Positions 1-7,900 of a stretch of DNA of 22,816 bases are shown piece after piece; position 1 is the first letter of the stretch, and every line of letters begins with the position of its first letter. Below the pieces are notes generated by a model. It saw only the letters and a list, made by a program, of their open reading frames with translations. It was not told the DNA's origin and ran no database searches. The position numbers and the translations under genes were made by a program. Location: positions 1 through 22,816 of the forward strand of contig JAAXHE010000253.1 of NCBI GenBank assembly GCA_012271065.1, written 5' to 3'. This DNA is from Candidatus Latescibacterota bacterium. GTDB lineage: Bacteria; Latescibacterota; UBA2968; GCA-2709665.

Positions 1-833
1 TCCAGGAAGTTGGCGTCGCCGATCACGGTTTCGGGATGAAGGTCTGCCTGGTAATACCGGCCTCCAAGTTCCGATATGGCCCGCGGCAGAAGCGGGACCG
101 GTATCCGTTCCACATCCGACAGACCATCCGCCGTGCCGGATCGGGTAAGGGCGTGGGCGACGTCATGATAGAAGAGCACGCGCCAGCCGGGATAGGTGCT
201 GATGACCAGTTGCATGAGATAATCGAATGCAGAGTCCAGACTCTGGGTCTTCAGAAAATCCCGATATGGTTTGAAATCGCGGGCATCGATCGCACTGTTC
301 AGCACATGACCGTGGTCCAGGTCCGCCAGCCTGCCCATCTGGGTCTGGTTTCTGGCTACGATATAGGCATCCCAAACCGCCGGATCCTTTAACGAAGCGA
401 ACCGGTTCCACAGTGCGCGGCTCTTGAGATGCGGCAGATCGGCCAGGAGCGAGAAGGTGGCATCCAGGGCCGGGCTTTCGATATCCCTTCCGTTTCCTTC
501 CGCCGCCAGAAACGACTGCGCGATCATCGCATAGATCTGGTCGGCGATCTCGCCGATCGCATCCTCGAGGCTGTCCGACGGCCCGGCTGCCTGGACGTTA
601 TGGGAGCCCGGAGCCACGCATTCGAGCAGATTGCCCAGTACGGTCTCGAGGATGTCGCGGTTGACAAAGCCACGTCCCGAGGGCACCGAGAGCAGCACCC
701 TGCTGATGGAATCGATGCGGATGACCTCGCGTTCTTCAGACGAGTAAATCGGGTACAGCCGATCCAGCACCTGCTTCAGCAACGGGTTCCTGCGTTTTTC
801 GTATGACGCGTCAAAAAGCGTTCTGTCGCCCAT
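1..833 (-). CDS. Serine O-acetyltransferase-like protein (CysE/EpsC type), 3' end cut by window edge
   Basis: The frame is open from ATG at 833 to the window edge (277 codons), so the C-terminus is missing. Serine acetyltransferases make O-acetylserine from serine and acetyl-CoA for cysteine synthesis, in the cytoplasm. The N-terminal ~220 residues are helical with no obvious motif. They are followed by a segment typical of the family: FYHDVAHALTR, then PLLPRAISEL, then DLHPETVIGDANFL, which is the entry to the left-handed hexapeptide beta-helix. The window stops just before the expected catalytic Asp-His. The usual AHSRTGIDIHP region reads GGRYYQADLHP here, so it is a divergent member. An AAGGGGAG Shine-Dalgarno lies about 12 bases before the ATG. 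It lies 110 bases downstream of gmd on the same strand and may be cotranscribed. Family identity is fairly secure; the acyl acceptor is not. Confidence 0.72.
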   Translation of the reverse strand, partial: MGDRTLFDASYEKRRNPLLKQVLDRLYPIYSSEEREVIRIDSISRVLLSVPSGRGFVNRDILETVLGNLLECVAPGSHNVQAAGPSDSLEDAIGEIADQIYAMIAQSFLAAEGNGRDIESPALDATFSLLADLPHLKSRALWNRFASLKDPAVWDAYIVARNQTQMGRLADLDHGHVLNSAIDARDFKPYRDFLKTQSLDSAFDYLMQLVISTYPGWRVLFYHDVAHALTRSGTADGLSDVERIPVPLLPRAISELGGRYYQADLHPETVIGDANFL

Positions 834-943
834 AGTTCTGACGAACTCCCCTTATTGGCGTTCGTTTCTGCGTATTGATCTGCGCGTCCCCGGTGGCCGA
901 AACGTCGTAATTCTACGCCGTGTGGTCTGTGGCCGATCGATGT

Positions 944-2017
944 TCAATGCCGCGCGGACGCCTCCCGCTCGGCCAGACGCCGGTCGGCCTCTACCATTTC
1001 CCGGACCAGGTCATTGAAACTGATTTCAGGACGCCAGCCGAGTGTCGCGCGCGCTTTGGACGCATCTCCCAGGAGTGAATGTGCTTCGGTCGGCCGGAAG
1101 TACCGCGGGTCAATGCGCACGACCGCGCTTCCGGTTGCCGTATTGATCGCTACTTCGTCGGCGCCCTTCCCGCGCCACTCCAGTTCCAGACCCAGAAATT
1201 CGGCCGCCAGGTTAACAAATGCGCGAACCGAATGCTGTTGTCCCGACGCGATGACGAAATCGTCAGGTGAGGACTGCTGCAACATCATCCATTGGGCGCG
1301 AACGTAGTCGCGGGCGTGGCCCCAATCTCTCATCGCGTCGAGATTGCCGAGGTACACACATTCTTCCAATCCGACCGTCACGCGCGCCAGCCGCCGGGTA
1401 ATCTTCCGGGTTACAAACGTCTCGCCGCGGACGGGGGACTCGTGGTTGAACAGGATACCGTTGCAGGCGAAAATACCATAGGCTTCGCGGTAATTCACCG
1501 TGATCCAGTAGGCGTATACCTTGGCCGCGGCGTATGGCGAGCGGGGATAGAACCGCGTGGACTCCCTCTGAGGAGTCTCCGTTGCCTTGCCGAACATTTC
1601 CGAACTGGATGCCTGATAGAAGCGGGTTTGATCCGCGAGGCCGCAGATGCGGATGGCTTCGAGCAGATGCAGCGCCCCCAACGCGGCCACTTTCGCCGTG
1701 TATTCGGGGGTCTCGAAGGACACCGCGACGTGGCTCTGCGCGCCCAGGTTGTAGATCTCGTCCGGTCTCACTTCCTGTACGATTCGAATCAGATTCGCCG
1801 TATCCGTGAGATCGCCGTAGTGCAGAATCATCCGCCGGTCGGGATCCTGGGGGCCGGCGAACAGGTGGTCGATCCGATCGGTGTTGAACAGGGACGCCCT
1901 GCGGATGATGCCGTGCACCACGTAACCCTTTCCTATCAGATACTCCGCGAGATAGGAACCGTCCTGACCGGTGATCCCCGTGATCAGAGCAGTTTTTTCG
2001 GGGGCATCAGACCGCAT
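944..2017 (-). CDS. gmd: GDP-mannose 4,6-dehydratase
   Basis: Cytoplasmic NADP-dependent short-chain dehydrogenase/reductase that converts GDP-mannose to GDP-4-keto-6-deoxymannose, the precursor of GDP-fucose, GDP-rhamnose and related sugars for surface glycans. The 357-residue length is normal for the family. Visible motifs are the N-terminal nucleotide-binding [14 protein letters not shown] (glycines 14, 17, 20), [16 protein letters not shown], the catalytic region ASSSEMFG (Ser138, Glu140), and the SDR pair Tyr162/Lys166 in [28 protein letters not shown] is diagnostic of Gmd. The usual catalytic Thr is Ser138 here. The ATG at 2017 leaves the Rossmann motif at the expected distance, with only a weak AGG upstream. 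No fcl or other second-step enzyme is adjacent; the next gene is a serine acetyltransferase-like gene. The promoter at 2169-2197 should drive it. Confidence 0.96.
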   Translation of the reverse strand: MRSDAPEKTALITGITGQDGSYLAEYLIGKGYVVHGIIRRASLFNTDRIDHLFAGPQDPDRRMILHYGDLTDTANLIRIVQEVRPDEIYNLGAQSHVAVSFETPEYTAKVAALGALHLLEAIRICGLADQTRFYQASSSEMFGKATETPQRESTRFYPRSPYAAAKVYAYWITVNYREAYGIFACNGILFNHESPVRGETFVTRKITRRLARVTVGLEECVYLGNLDAMRDWGHARDYVRAQWMMLQQSSPDDFVIASGQQHSVRAFVNLAAEFLGLELEWRGKGADEVAINTATGSAVVRIDPRYFRPTEAHSLLGDASKARATLGWRPEISFNDLVREMVEADRRLAEREASARH

Positions 2018-2168
2018 GCGGACCTGGTGGCATCAGGGTTCGGTAATGCGCTTCGTTCAGGGAATAAACGTCACTCTTTCCAACCATACCAGAGTTGCCC
2101 GGAATCGGCGCAAATGGCGCCGGTAAACGTAGTTGCGGCGTATGGACCGTACGACGACGGCAGTTTCA

Positions 2169-2197
2169 ACAATAGGGTTTTCGTTCTATCTTGTCAA
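2169..2197 (-). promoter_or_regulatory. Sigma70-type promoter for gmd
   Basis: On the minus strand, TTGACA (complement of 2192-2197) is followed after exactly 17 bases by TATTGT (complement of 2169-2174). The start point would fall near 2162, giving a leader of about 145 bases before gmd. The call rests on hexamer match and spacing only. Confidence 0.65.
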
Positions 2198-2213
2198 GAG
2201 GTACCGGGCCAAA

Positions 2214-2224
2214 GAAGGACCTTC
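2214..2224. promoter_or_regulatory. Short inverted repeat between divergent promoters
   Basis: GAAGG-A-CCTTC is an 11-base perfect dyad midway between the -35 elements of the gmd promoter (minus) and the transporter promoter (plus). Its placement would suit an operator serving both promoters, but such a short dyad can arise by chance. Confidence 0.25.
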
Positions 2225-2238
2225 AGGCGGGAAACCGC

Positions 2239-2267
2239 TTGACGATTTCTGCGTTTTCGGCTATAAT
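2239..2267 (+). promoter_or_regulatory. Sigma70-type promoter for the nucleoside transporter
   Basis: TTGACG at 2239-2244 and a perfect TATAAT at 2262-2267 are separated by exactly 17 bases. Transcription would start near 2274, about 83 bases before the TTG start at 2357. It is divergent from the gmd promoter, with the two -35 boxes about 41 bases apart. The rest of the 339-base gap 2018-2356 shows no gene. Confidence 0.75.
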
Positions 2268-2356
2268 TGGCGCCGGTTTCGAAGGTGGTGCACATGCCGC
2301 GCCTTCATTGAGATTGTCCCCCGCCGAACCCGCGTTCCACGAAGAGGAGTCCGGAC

Positions 2357-3613
2357 TTGACGGTGCTTCACAGCGCCATCGGATATGTCGTTCTTCTGGC
2401 GGTTGCCTGGTGCCTGGGCCGGCGCACGAGGCGAGTCCCATGGAAGACCGTCGTGGTTGCCAGCGGCCTGCAGTTGCTACTGACCGGCATCCTCGTCGGG
2501 ACAGGGATGCGACACTACGTCTTCCGCGTCGTCGGCGCCCTGACCGACACGCTTCGAACGACCGCACTGGCGGCGAACGAGTCGCTACTCTTCTCGGGAT
2601 TGTCGAATCCCGAATTCACGAGTAGATTCGGCCCCGTCGTCGCACTGGAAATTGCGGCAATCCTGATCTTCGTGGCAGCGGTTTCAAGGATGCTTTACCA
2701 CTACAGGATCCTGCCCTGGGTGATCAGCAGACTGAGCGCGGCCATGCAGAAGTCTCTCGGGCTCAGTTCGGCAGAAAGCGTCGGATCCGCCGGAAATGTC
2801 TTTCTCGGGATGACGGAGTCCCCGCTGCTGGTACGGCCGTACGTGAGACGAATGACAGAAAGCGAGCTGTTCTGTCTGATGACCGTGGGTCTGGCCACGA
2901 TCGCCGGTACGGTCATGGTGATCTACGCGACTATGCTTGGCGCCGTCAATCCGGACATCGCCGGCCATCTGTTCACGGCATCGCTGATCAGCGCGCCCGC
3001 GGCGATTGCCGTTTCCAAACTGATGATCCCGGAGACCGGCACTCCCGTCACATCCCGCAGCCAGGTGGAACTTCCCCGAGACGACACCCTGAACGGACTC
3101 GACGCCGCCGCTCGCGGCGCCGCCGAGGGCATGCACCTGGTCATCAACATCCTCGCGATGCTTGTCGCCTTCATCGGCCTTGTCGCTCTGGCCAACCTCG
3201 TCATCGGCAAGATTGACGTCCTGGTCAACGCGAGTCCCGGCGGCTGGAGCCTCCAGGCCGCCGCCGGCGAAATATTCCGTCCGTTCGTCTGGCTGATGGG
3301 GATTTCGTGGTCCGAAGCCCGGATCGTTGGCGAACTCATGGGGATGAAGACCATACTGAACGAGTTCGTGGCGTATCTGGACCTCGCTCGGGTTATGAAA
3401 GGGGCTGAGCCGCTCAATCAGAGAGCCTTCGTGATCACGGCGTACGCCCTTTGCGGGTTTGCCAACTTCGGATCCGTGGCCATTATGATCGGCGGCATAG
3501 GGGGGATCGCCCCGGACAGGCGCGGCGACCTCGCGCGACTGGGGCTTCGTTCTCTGATTGGCGGAACCCTGGCGACCATGCTTACCGGTTGTATGATCGG
3601 ACTCTATTTGTAG
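2357..3613 (+). CDS. Concentrative nucleoside transporter (CNT/NupC family)
   Basis: Inner-membrane cation-coupled nucleoside uptake protein of 418 residues, the usual family size. Hydrophobic segments alternate along the whole length. Family motifs are GMTESPLLVRPYV (residues 151-163; the family usually has Q-T-E-A-P), ILNEFVAYLDL (N335-Y340, the conserved CNT substrate and sodium site), and CGFANFGSVAIMIGGIGGIAP in the C-terminal third. The start is a TTG preceded by GAGGAG with good spacing; no in-frame ATG is better placed. It has its own strong promoter. The downstream gene begins 146 bases later with a strong Shine-Dalgarno and no clear terminator between, so readthrough is possible. 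Nucleoside specificity cannot be read from the sequence. Confidence 0.93.
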   Translation: MTVLHSAIGYVVLLAVAWCLGRRTRRVPWKTVVVASGLQLLLTGILVGTGMRHYVFRVVGALTDTLRTTALAANESLLFSGLSNPEFTSRFGPVVALEIAAILIFVAAVSRMLYHYRILPWVISRLSAAMQKSLGLSSAESVGSAGNVFLGMTESPLLVRPYVRRMTESELFCLMTVGLATIAGTVMVIYATMLGAVNPDIAGHLFTASLISAPAAIAVSKLMIPETGTPVTSRSQVELPRDDTLNGLDAAARGAAEGMHLVINILAMLVAFIGLVALANLVIGKIDVLVNASPGGWSLQAAAGEIFRPFVWLMGISWSEARIVGELMGMKTILNEFVAYLDLARVMKGAEPLNQRAFVITAYALCGFANFGSVAIMIGGIGGIAPDRRGDLARLGLRSLIGGTLATMLTGCMIGLYL

Positions 3614-3759
3614 TCCAGCGCAACCTGTTTCCGTACGTACGTTAAAATGCGGCCTGACCCTCCGCCCGAACAATGCGCGGCCGCAGTTTACCATAAACGC
3701 GGAAGCCGGCAAGTTTACGTGCGGCGGGTACGCCGTCGTACTTTAACAAGGAGGCAACC

Positions 3760-4182
3760 TTGCAACTGAATACCTATTTAACCTTCGAAAAGCAGTGTCG
3801 GGAGGCATTTGAGTTCTACCGCACCGTATTTGGCGGCGACTTCCTGTTCATCCAGACCTTTGGAGACGGTCCTCCCGATCTGCAGGTACCGGACGACGAA
3901 CGCGAACGTATCATGCACGTGTCGCTTCCGGTCGGCGACAGCGTGCTCATGGGAAGCGATCATTCCTCGTCATTCGGACCCGCTCCACAGACGGGCAGCA
4001 ATTTTTCCATTACCGTCAGTCCGGACAGCAAGGCGGACGCGGACAGGCTGCTCGCCGGCCTGTCAGAGGGCGGCAATCTGGCGATGCCGATGCAGGATAT
4101 GTTCTGGGGTGCTTATTTCGGGATGTGCGTCGACAGGTTCGGTATCAGGTGGCAGGTCAATTTCGAGCATCCGGAGGAGTGA
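3760..4182 (+). CDS. VOC-fold protein, PhnB/YjdN-like
   Basis: A 140-residue protein of the glyoxalase/vicinal oxygen chelate superfamily, of the type annotated PhnB or 3-demethylubiquinone methyltransferase-like. It begins MQLNTYLTFEKQCREAFEFY, the typical single-domain opening in which a beta strand precedes the 'AFEFYRTVFGG' helix. It continues with HVSLPVGDSVLMGSD and ends with DMFWGAYFGMCVDRFGIRWQVN, where WG..YG..D.FG.W.. is the family signature. The start is TTG at 3760 with an excellent AAGGAGG at 3748-3754. These proteins are dimeric and cytoplasmic, and most have no proven function; the PhnB name does not imply a role in phosphonate use. It precedes the alkylation-repair-like gene by 77 bases and may share its transcript. 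Confidence 0.88.
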   Translation: MQLNTYLTFEKQCREAFEFYRTVFGGDFLFIQTFGDGPPDLQVPDDERERIMHVSLPVGDSVLMGSDHSSSFGPAPQTGSNFSITVSPDSKADADRLLAGLSEGGNLAMPMQDMFWGAYFGMCVDRFGIRWQVNFEHPEE

Positions 4183-4259
4183 GTTCCTGACCGCTCCGAA
4201 GTTGCGGGGGTAGTCACCGCGGAAACGGCGGGGCGTGTCCGTCAGTCGGGGAAACGACA

Positions 4260-4949
4260 ATGCTGAACGAAACACTGTCAACGCTCGAAGAACTCGGCAT
4301 TGCGCAGAACCGCAAGGTCTATGCGCGTCATGGCGTCAACCCGCCGATGTACGGCGTCAGTTTCGCCAATCTGAACAAGCTGGCCCGGAAGATCAAGCGG
4401 GACCATCGACAGGCCGAGGGGTTATGGAGCACGGGCAACCACGACGCCAGGGTGCTGGCCACGCGGCTCGCGGACCCGTCGAGGTTGAGTGCAGCCCGGC
4501 TCGACGCCTGGGTGCGCGATATCGACAACTCGATTCTCGCCGGAGAACTGGGAGCCCTGGCAAGCGTATCGAAGACCGGAATGGCACGTTTCAGAAAATG
4601 GACATCGAGGCGGGGAGAGTGGGTCGCTACAGCGGGGTGGAATACGTTCACGGAGATGGTATTGAACGATCACGGGGATGTCGACGATGCGCTTCTGGAC
4701 ACATGCCTCGAGTGAATCGAGATGCAAATCCACAACCAGCCGAACCGCGTCCGCTACGCGATGAACAACGCGTTGATCGCGATCGGGACGTATAGCGCGT
4801 CCTACCGCGATCGTGCGATCGCGTCCGCGAAACGGATCGGCCCTGTCGAGGTGGACCACGGTGAAACCAGTTGCAGGACGCCCGACGCGGCCTCGTACAT
4901 AGCGAAATCGTTCGCCAGGAAAGAGAAACAGAGGAAGAAGGAACGATAG
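4260..4949 (+). pseudogene. AlkD-like DNA alkylation repair protein, interrupted by an in-frame TGA
   Basis: Residues 1-151 (4260-4715) match the HEAT-repeat DNA alkylation repair family, whose AlkD members excise alkylated bases: AQNRKVYARHGVNPPMYGVS, then LWSTGNHDARVLATRLADP, then LDAWVRDIDN. The frame stops at TGA 4713-4715 and continues in the same frame, from ATG 4722, with RVRYAMNNALIAIGTYSASY and RIGPVEVDHGETSCRTPDAA, the conserved family C-terminus. Removing the stop gives about 229 residues, a normal family length. No frameshift is needed; one base change such as CGA to TGA would explain it. The GGGGAAA Shine-Dalgarno before ATG 4260 is intact. The ATG seven bases after the stop could permit reinitiation, giving two polypeptides. 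A sequencing error is the main alternative. Confidence 0.82.
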
Positions 4950-4992
4950 CCGTTCCTCCCCGCTTCTCGTTTTCATCCGGACGTACATTCAG

Positions 4993-5021
4993 AAAGGCCG
5001 GGCTCCGAACCCGGCCTTTTT
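4993..5021. terminator. Rho-independent terminator, probably bidirectional
   Basis: A ten-base stem, AAAGGCCGGG (4993-5002) with CCCGGCCTTT (5010-5019), closes a seven-base loop and is followed by T to 5021. It lies between the converging ends of the AlkD-like gene (4949, plus) and the VOC gene (5028, minus). The A/T flanks let it act in both directions. Confidence 0.85.
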
Positions 5022-5027
5022 CCGTGT

Positions 5028-5420
5028 CTATGCACCTTCGATCGGCTGGTGGAAGTAGTAACAGAGTCCGTCCGGGGCGACGACGAAGAAGACCTGGAAC
5101 CGTCGGCCGTCGTTCTCGTCAATGCGCCAGTTGCCGATTTGGATTTCCTTCGCCTCCAGCTCCCGCCTCGCTCTGTGGATGTCGGACACCAGAATTGCAG
5201 CCCCTTCTTGTCCAGGGTCACCGCCATTGACGGCGAATCCGATCCGGACGCCGTCCCGTTCGAGGACGACCGTGGGAACGGGATTGCAATGACGCTCTAC
5301 CTCGTTGAGTCCGAAAGCGTTACAGTACCAGGTTGAAGCTTTGTCGATATCCTTTACTGGAAGCGCCAGGACGTCGTCGGCATAGGGAAAGGCGGCTTCG
5401 TACAGCCTCGTCGAACACAT
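5028..5420 (-). CDS. VOC-family (glyoxalase/bleomycin resistance-like) protein
   Basis: A 130-residue single-domain VOC protein: DVLALPVKDIDKASTWYCNA at the first repeat, ERDGVRIGFAVNGG in the middle, and FFVVAPDGLCYYFHQP at the C-terminus (the 'DPDGN.Y.F' position). The frame is open upstream to 5531, but the ATG at 5420 is preferred: it has AAGGGAG eight bases upstream, the fold starts just after it, and the longer version would overlap the end of the phosphonoacetate hydrolase gene. It is the last gene of the minus-strand block, 97 bases after that hydrolase and just before the shared terminator. Substrate unknown. The family includes glyoxalases, dioxygenases, epimerases and drug-binding proteins. 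Confidence 0.85.
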   Translation of the reverse strand: MCSTRLYEAAFPYADDVLALPVKDIDKASTWYCNAFGLNEVERHCNPVPTVVLERDGVRIGFAVNGGDPGQEGAAILVSDIHRARRELEAKEIQIGNWRIDENDGRRFQVFFVVAPDGLCYYFHQPIEGA

Positions 5421-5517
5421 ATCTGTATCTCCCTTTCTCCCTTTTGGACAGAAAGTTTCGAAACAACGGCGGGTGACCGGATCGGCAGACGCGGACACGA
5501 ACGGCGTCGAGGTTGTA

Positions 5518-6765
5518 TCACGCAACGCCATTCAACGCATAGTCGAAAACGTGGTAATTCATCAGTTGTTCCGACCCGGCCCGCGCCCTGTATTCCCCGT
5601 TCAGCGGGCGGTTGAGGATGAACGGCACCTGCTGCTCCGAGACGCCGCCGTGCGAGCGCAGGCGCTCCCCGTGCAGCTCCTCGAGATCGTGATCACCGGG
5701 AGTCATGCCTATACAGAACCCACCTTCGGCGATCACCGCGACGTCGCCTTCGACGTCGACCGGAAGTTCGAATCGGGTTGCGGTGTCGGCGCGCTCCAGG
5801 ACCGATTCGACCCCTTCGACGGAGTCAATGAATCGAATCGCGTCGTCAACCGCCAGATCTTCGAAGCAGTACACCCTGACAAATCCTCCCAAAGCGCCGT
5901 GATGCCCCACGAACGCATCGGTGATCGGACAGATGACGCGCGCTTTTCCCGGACCGAAACGCCTGTCCAGCAGGTCCTGAAGATAGATGATGTTGTAGGT
6001 ACCGTCCGCGGCGCATTTGTCTTTCATGCCGTGATCGGCCACCAGGGCCACGGTTGCACCCAGCCGGTCGAGCTTTGCGCATCTCAGGTCGAGCGATTGA
6101 AAGAACTCCAGGGCGGCCGGATGGTCAGGGGGGTACTTGTGCTGGACATAATCCGTAAGCGACAGGTACGCCAGACGAGGCCGGTTACCCTCTGCAAGAA
6201 ACCGGACGCCGGCGTCGAGGACGAACAGGGACAGCGCGTCTGAATACATGTCGGGCAACGGTTGGCCGACCCAGCCGAGCACGTCTTGAATCCCGTTCTC
6301 GTGGAGCGTGCAGCGGTCGGCGCACTGGGAAGAGAAACAGACGTTGCCATCGCCGACGTCCATTCCCTTGCCGAGCTGTCGCCGGAGTTTGTCCTTCGCG
6401 GTGATGACGGCCGTTTCGATGCCGGCCTTTGAGGCGACGTCGAAAACCGTACGCGAACGCATCATTGCAGGTCCGGTCATCGGAACCGCCTCGCCGGTCA
6501 GCCGGTCGAGGTAGAAGTTGCCGGAAACACCGTGTACATCGGGAGGGGCGCCCGTGGCGATAGAGAGGTTGTTGGGATTGGTGAAGCTCGGAATGACACA
6601 GTGGGCCGCGCCGGCAAACCCGGCTTCCATGAAGCGTTCAATGGCTGGAATCACTCCGGCCTTCCGCGCCGCATCGAAGTACTCCGGGTCGCCGCCGTCG
6701 ACGCAGATCACGGCGACGGAGGCTGGCGGAATGCGGTAACTCACGCCGTTGAGTTCAATCTTCAT
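5518..6765 (-). CDS. phnA: Phosphonoacetate hydrolase
   Basis: Zinc enzyme of the alkaline phosphatase superfamily that cleaves the C-P bond of phosphonoacetate to acetate and phosphate. The 415 residues match the family length. The ligand positions described for the Sinorhizobium enzyme are all present at a near-constant offset: Asp23 (CVDGGDPE), Thr62 (PSFTNPNNLSIATGAPP), Asp205 and His209 (TDYVQHK), Asp244-His245 (VADHGM), and His372 (RSHGGVSEQQVPFI). ITAKDKLRR and FVGHHGALGGF are also characteristic. The start is ATG 6765, which overlaps the end of the oxidoreductase gene by 11 bases, so translation is probably coupled; the open frame extends to 6882 but that region is inside the upstream gene. 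A related phosphonate or phosphate-ester hydrolase is the alternative, though the full motif set favours phosphonoacetate. No phnWX, C-P lyase or phosphonate transporter is visible nearby. Confidence 0.87.
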   Translation of the reverse strand: MKIELNGVSYRIPPASVAVICVDGGDPEYFDAARKAGVIPAIERFMEAGFAGAAHCVIPSFTNPNNLSIATGAPPDVHGVSGNFYLDRLTGEAVPMTGPAMMRSRTVFDVASKAGIETAVITAKDKLRRQLGKGMDVGDGNVCFSSQCADRCTLHENGIQDVLGWVGQPLPDMYSDALSLFVLDAGVRFLAEGNRPRLAYLSLTDYVQHKYPPDHPAALEFFQSLDLRCAKLDRLGATVALVADHGMKDKCAADGTYNIIYLQDLLDRRFGPGKARVICPITDAFVGHHGALGGFVRVYCFEDLAVDDAIRFIDSVEGVESVLERADTATRFELPVDVEGDVAVIAEGGFCIGMTPGDHDLEELHGERLRSHGGVSEQQVPFILNRPLNGEYRARAGSEQLMNYHVFDYALNGVA

Positions 6766-7807
6766 CTTGCGTAGTGACGGGACAGGATGCGGCGGGCACT
6801 TCAGGTACGTCCGCGATGGTCTGCTCCTTCCAGGAGCGGATGGACGCTTCGATGACTTCCTGCACGGCGAGCCCGTCTTCACCGGACCCTTCGATTTCCG
6901 ACTGGGGCGCGCCTTCTTCCAGCTGTTCGATCCATCGGTTGATGCGCCCCGTAAAGGTGTCCTCGAATACCAGACCGCCCATAATGGAGTTTCGTACGAC
7001 GGTGAGTTCCTCGGAGCGTCTCGGATACAGAGTCAGGTCTTCAAAGCAGTTGTCCAGGACAAAACGCCCCTCGGTTCCCAATACCTCGCAACGTTCCAGG
7101 TTGTGAGCAGGATTGGTGTCATAGCTTCCGGTAAGGTGGCCCACAACGTCGTTCTCGAATTGCATGTTGATCTGTGCGTTGGACCAGCATACCGAGGCAT
7201 TGTCTCCGCTGCGTCCGGGCGCCTTGTTCAGAAACGCCTGTACCCGTTTAACGCTTCCGCAGAAGTAGCGCATGATGTCGATCGAATGGGGGTGCAGGGC
7301 CCGAAGGTGGAACCAGGGAGAAGTCTCGTTGGGGTTTCCGATCCACATGGTCATGTTGATGAGCAGCAGATGGCCCAGGCGGCCCTCTTCAATCCAGCCC
7401 CTGGCCTTCGCCGCTGGCGGGACGAACCGGTGGTTCAGGTTGATACCGAACCGGACGTCACACTCCCGCGCCTTCTTCACCATTTGACGGGCGTGGTCGA
7501 TATTGTTGCTTATCGGTTTTTCACACAGGACGTCCAACCCGGCTTCCATGCACCGGATCGCGGGTTCGTAATGGTCACCTCCGTTCTCGATGCCGCCGGT
7601 CGCTATGCTCACGGCATCGAGTTCTTCGCACCGAAGCATTTCCCCAACGTCGTAGAACGGCTTCGCGCCTGAAAGCTTTGCAGCGCCGTCCGCGCGTTCC
7701 TTCACGAGGTCGCAGACAGCCACGAGGTCCGTTCTGCGGTTGTTCATGTATACCGCGGCATGCTGGCCTCCAATGCCGCGCATGCCGATGACGCCAACGC
7801 GGACCAT
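6755..7807 (-). CDS. Gfo/Idh/MocA-family NAD(P)-dependent oxidoreductase
   Basis: A 350-residue cytoplasmic dehydrogenase of the glucose-fructose oxidoreductase/inositol dehydrogenase family. The N-terminal Rossmann domain has VRVGVIGMRGIGGQH. CEKPISNN at 95-102 holds the conserved E-K-P, with Lys97 in the nicotinamide pocket. The substrate domain contains INLNHRF and ALHPHSIDIMRYF, with the His/Asp catalytic positions near H174 and D177. ATG 7807 is chosen because AAGGAG lies just upstream and the Rossmann strand starts immediately; a longer open frame to 7900 adds no family sequence. It sits between the isomerase-like gene (93-base gap) and the phosphonoacetate hydrolase gene (11-base overlap), which implies one transcript. 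The substrate cannot be assigned; inositols, sugars and sugar acids are usual in the family. Confidence 0.93.
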   Translation of the reverse strand: MVRVGVIGMRGIGGQHAAVYMNNRRTDLVAVCDLVKERADGAAKLSGAKPFYDVGEMLRCEELDAVSIATGGIENGGDHYEPAIRCMEAGLDVLCEKPISNNIDHARQMVKKARECDVRFGINLNHRFVPPAAKARGWIEEGRLGHLLLINMTMWIGNPNETSPWFHLRALHPHSIDIMRYFCGSVKRVQAFLNKAPGRSGDNASVCWSNAQINMQFENDVVGHLTGSYDTNPAHNLERCEVLGTEGRFVLDNCFEDLTLYPRRSEELTVVRNSIMGGLVFEDTFTGRINRWIEQLEEGAPQSEIEGSGEDGLAVQEVIEASIRSWKEQTIADVPEVPAASCPVTTQDED

Positions 7808-7900
7808 ACCCCTGCTCCTTGAATGAAACAGAATACCGCTTTCAGTGAATCCGAGGTTAAATCGAACCTGCCGGGGTTGCTTCCCGAAATCTCCTTCCAC

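Noticed and set aside
1292..2242. Plus-strand 316-codon open frame over gmd
   Set aside because: Antisense shadow of gmd with no family motifs and no good ribosome site; the gmd motifs on the other strand are unambiguous.
2684..3712. Minus-strand 342-codon open frame over the nucleoside transporter
   Set aside because: Antisense shadow; very rich in His, Gln, Asp and Arg with no hydrophobic core, and opposite a transporter with clear motifs.
5421..5531. Longer start for the second VOC gene
   Set aside because: The extra 37 residues match nothing in the family, would overlap the end of phnA, and lack a better ribosome site than the AAGGGAG before ATG 5420.
6749..7672. Plus-strand 307-codon open frame over the oxidoreductase gene
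   Set aside because: Antisense to a clear Gfo/Idh/MocA gene, with no recognisable protein features.
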